DNA from: Clostridia bacterium
GTDB lineage: Bacteria > Bacillota > Clostridia > Oscillospirales > Acutalibacteraceae
Direction of reading: 5' to 3'
DNA length: 39,201 bases
Assembly (NCBI GenBank): GCA_900766585.1
Contig: CAAFVV010000013.1
Coordinates: forward strand, 1-39,201
Both the position numbers and the translations under genes were made by a program. The notes under the pieces are model-generated. The model saw nothing but the letters and a program-made list of their open reading frames with translations. It did no database searches and was not told the DNA's origin. This document shows, in pieces, positions 39,163-39,201 of this stretch (positions are counted from its first letter, which is position 1; each line of letters begins with the position of its first letter).

Positions 39163-39201
39163 ATGTCCAGGCAATATACAAAAGTAGAGGCGCTCAGCGA
39201 A
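39163..39201 (+). CDS. IS3-like transposase OrfA, 5' end only
   Basis: The first 13 codons, MSRQYTKVEALSE, before the window ends. Helix-turn-helix OrfA proteins of IS3-family elements have similar openings, for example an N-terminal basic stretch then K-V-E-x-L. The start at 39163 follows AGGAGG by 7 nt. The call depends on few residues. Confidence 0.6.
   Translation, partial: MSRQYTKVEALSE

Larger units (their letters stand above)
39080..39201 (+). mobile_element. Left end of an IS3-like insertion sequence (truncated by window end)
   Basis: The terminal region (about 39083-39112; TGGACTATATCCCCCAAAAC, then GGACAG) resembles IS3-family inverted repeats. It is followed by a palindrome and the 5' end of a transposase gene. 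The exact end is uncertain because the right copy is outside the window and no target duplication can be checked. Confidence 0.65.

Overview
The window looks like chromosomal DNA of a high-GC, spore-forming member of the Clostridia, most probably Oscillospirales (Ruminococcaceae sensu lato). This rests on AGGAGG ribosome binding sites with 7-9 nt spacing, on Clostridia-type RNA regulators (an isoleucine T-box and a single-aptamer glycine riboswitch), on spore genes (a PdaA-like deacetylase and a SleL/YaaH-like cortex glucosaminidase), and on the ylxM-ffh-rpsP-khpA-rimM-trmD order. The species cannot be named from sequence alone.

Layout. 1-1550: a lower-GC accessory patch on the minus strand with three tandem paralogous small genes (two nearly identical, 449 bp apart) and the decayed end of another gene; it resembles arrays of immunity genes. 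1595-5563: an iron-type DtxR regulator, then ileS (IleS2 type) behind a complete T-box. 5575-7507: GTP-type PEP carboxykinase. 7564-11255: a heterodimeric ABC exporter pair behind an attenuator that overlaps a possible 11-residue leader peptide. 11350-12683: isocitrate dehydrogenase. 12661-15848: an HD-domain protein and an operon of an ECF-like sigma factor, a membrane-anchored partner and a serpin lipoprotein. 15873-19578: guaB, an RsmF-type methyltransferase and a TetR regulator. 19560-23183: pdaA, an SH3 lipoprotein, sleL and a membrane-anchored protein. 23233-26138: a two-domain wall-polymer glycosyltransferase/CDP-glycerol-type transferase and tRNA-Leu(GAG). 26171-28325: recG. 28360-32210: the signal-recognition-particle, ribosome and tRNA maturation operon. 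32234-33222: a membrane-anchored protein and a 59-residue protein. 33315-34921: manA and trmL. 34932-36107: a retron, with its own promoter, a structured msr-msd RNA and a reverse transcriptase, and with no effector gene next to it. 36193-37946: a glycine-riboswitch-controlled AGCS amino-acid symporter. 38000-39053: thioredoxin and a GNAT acetyltransferase. 39080-39201: the left end of an IS3-like element whose transposase ribosome binding site lies in a perfect palindrome.

Most transcription units have recognisable sigma-A promoters (16-18 bp spacing) and hairpin terminators. The strongest candidates for new biology are the effector-less retron, the leader-peptide attenuator of the ABC exporter, the sigma factor-serpin operon and the tandem immunity-like array. 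No CRISPR array, rRNA or prophage was seen.
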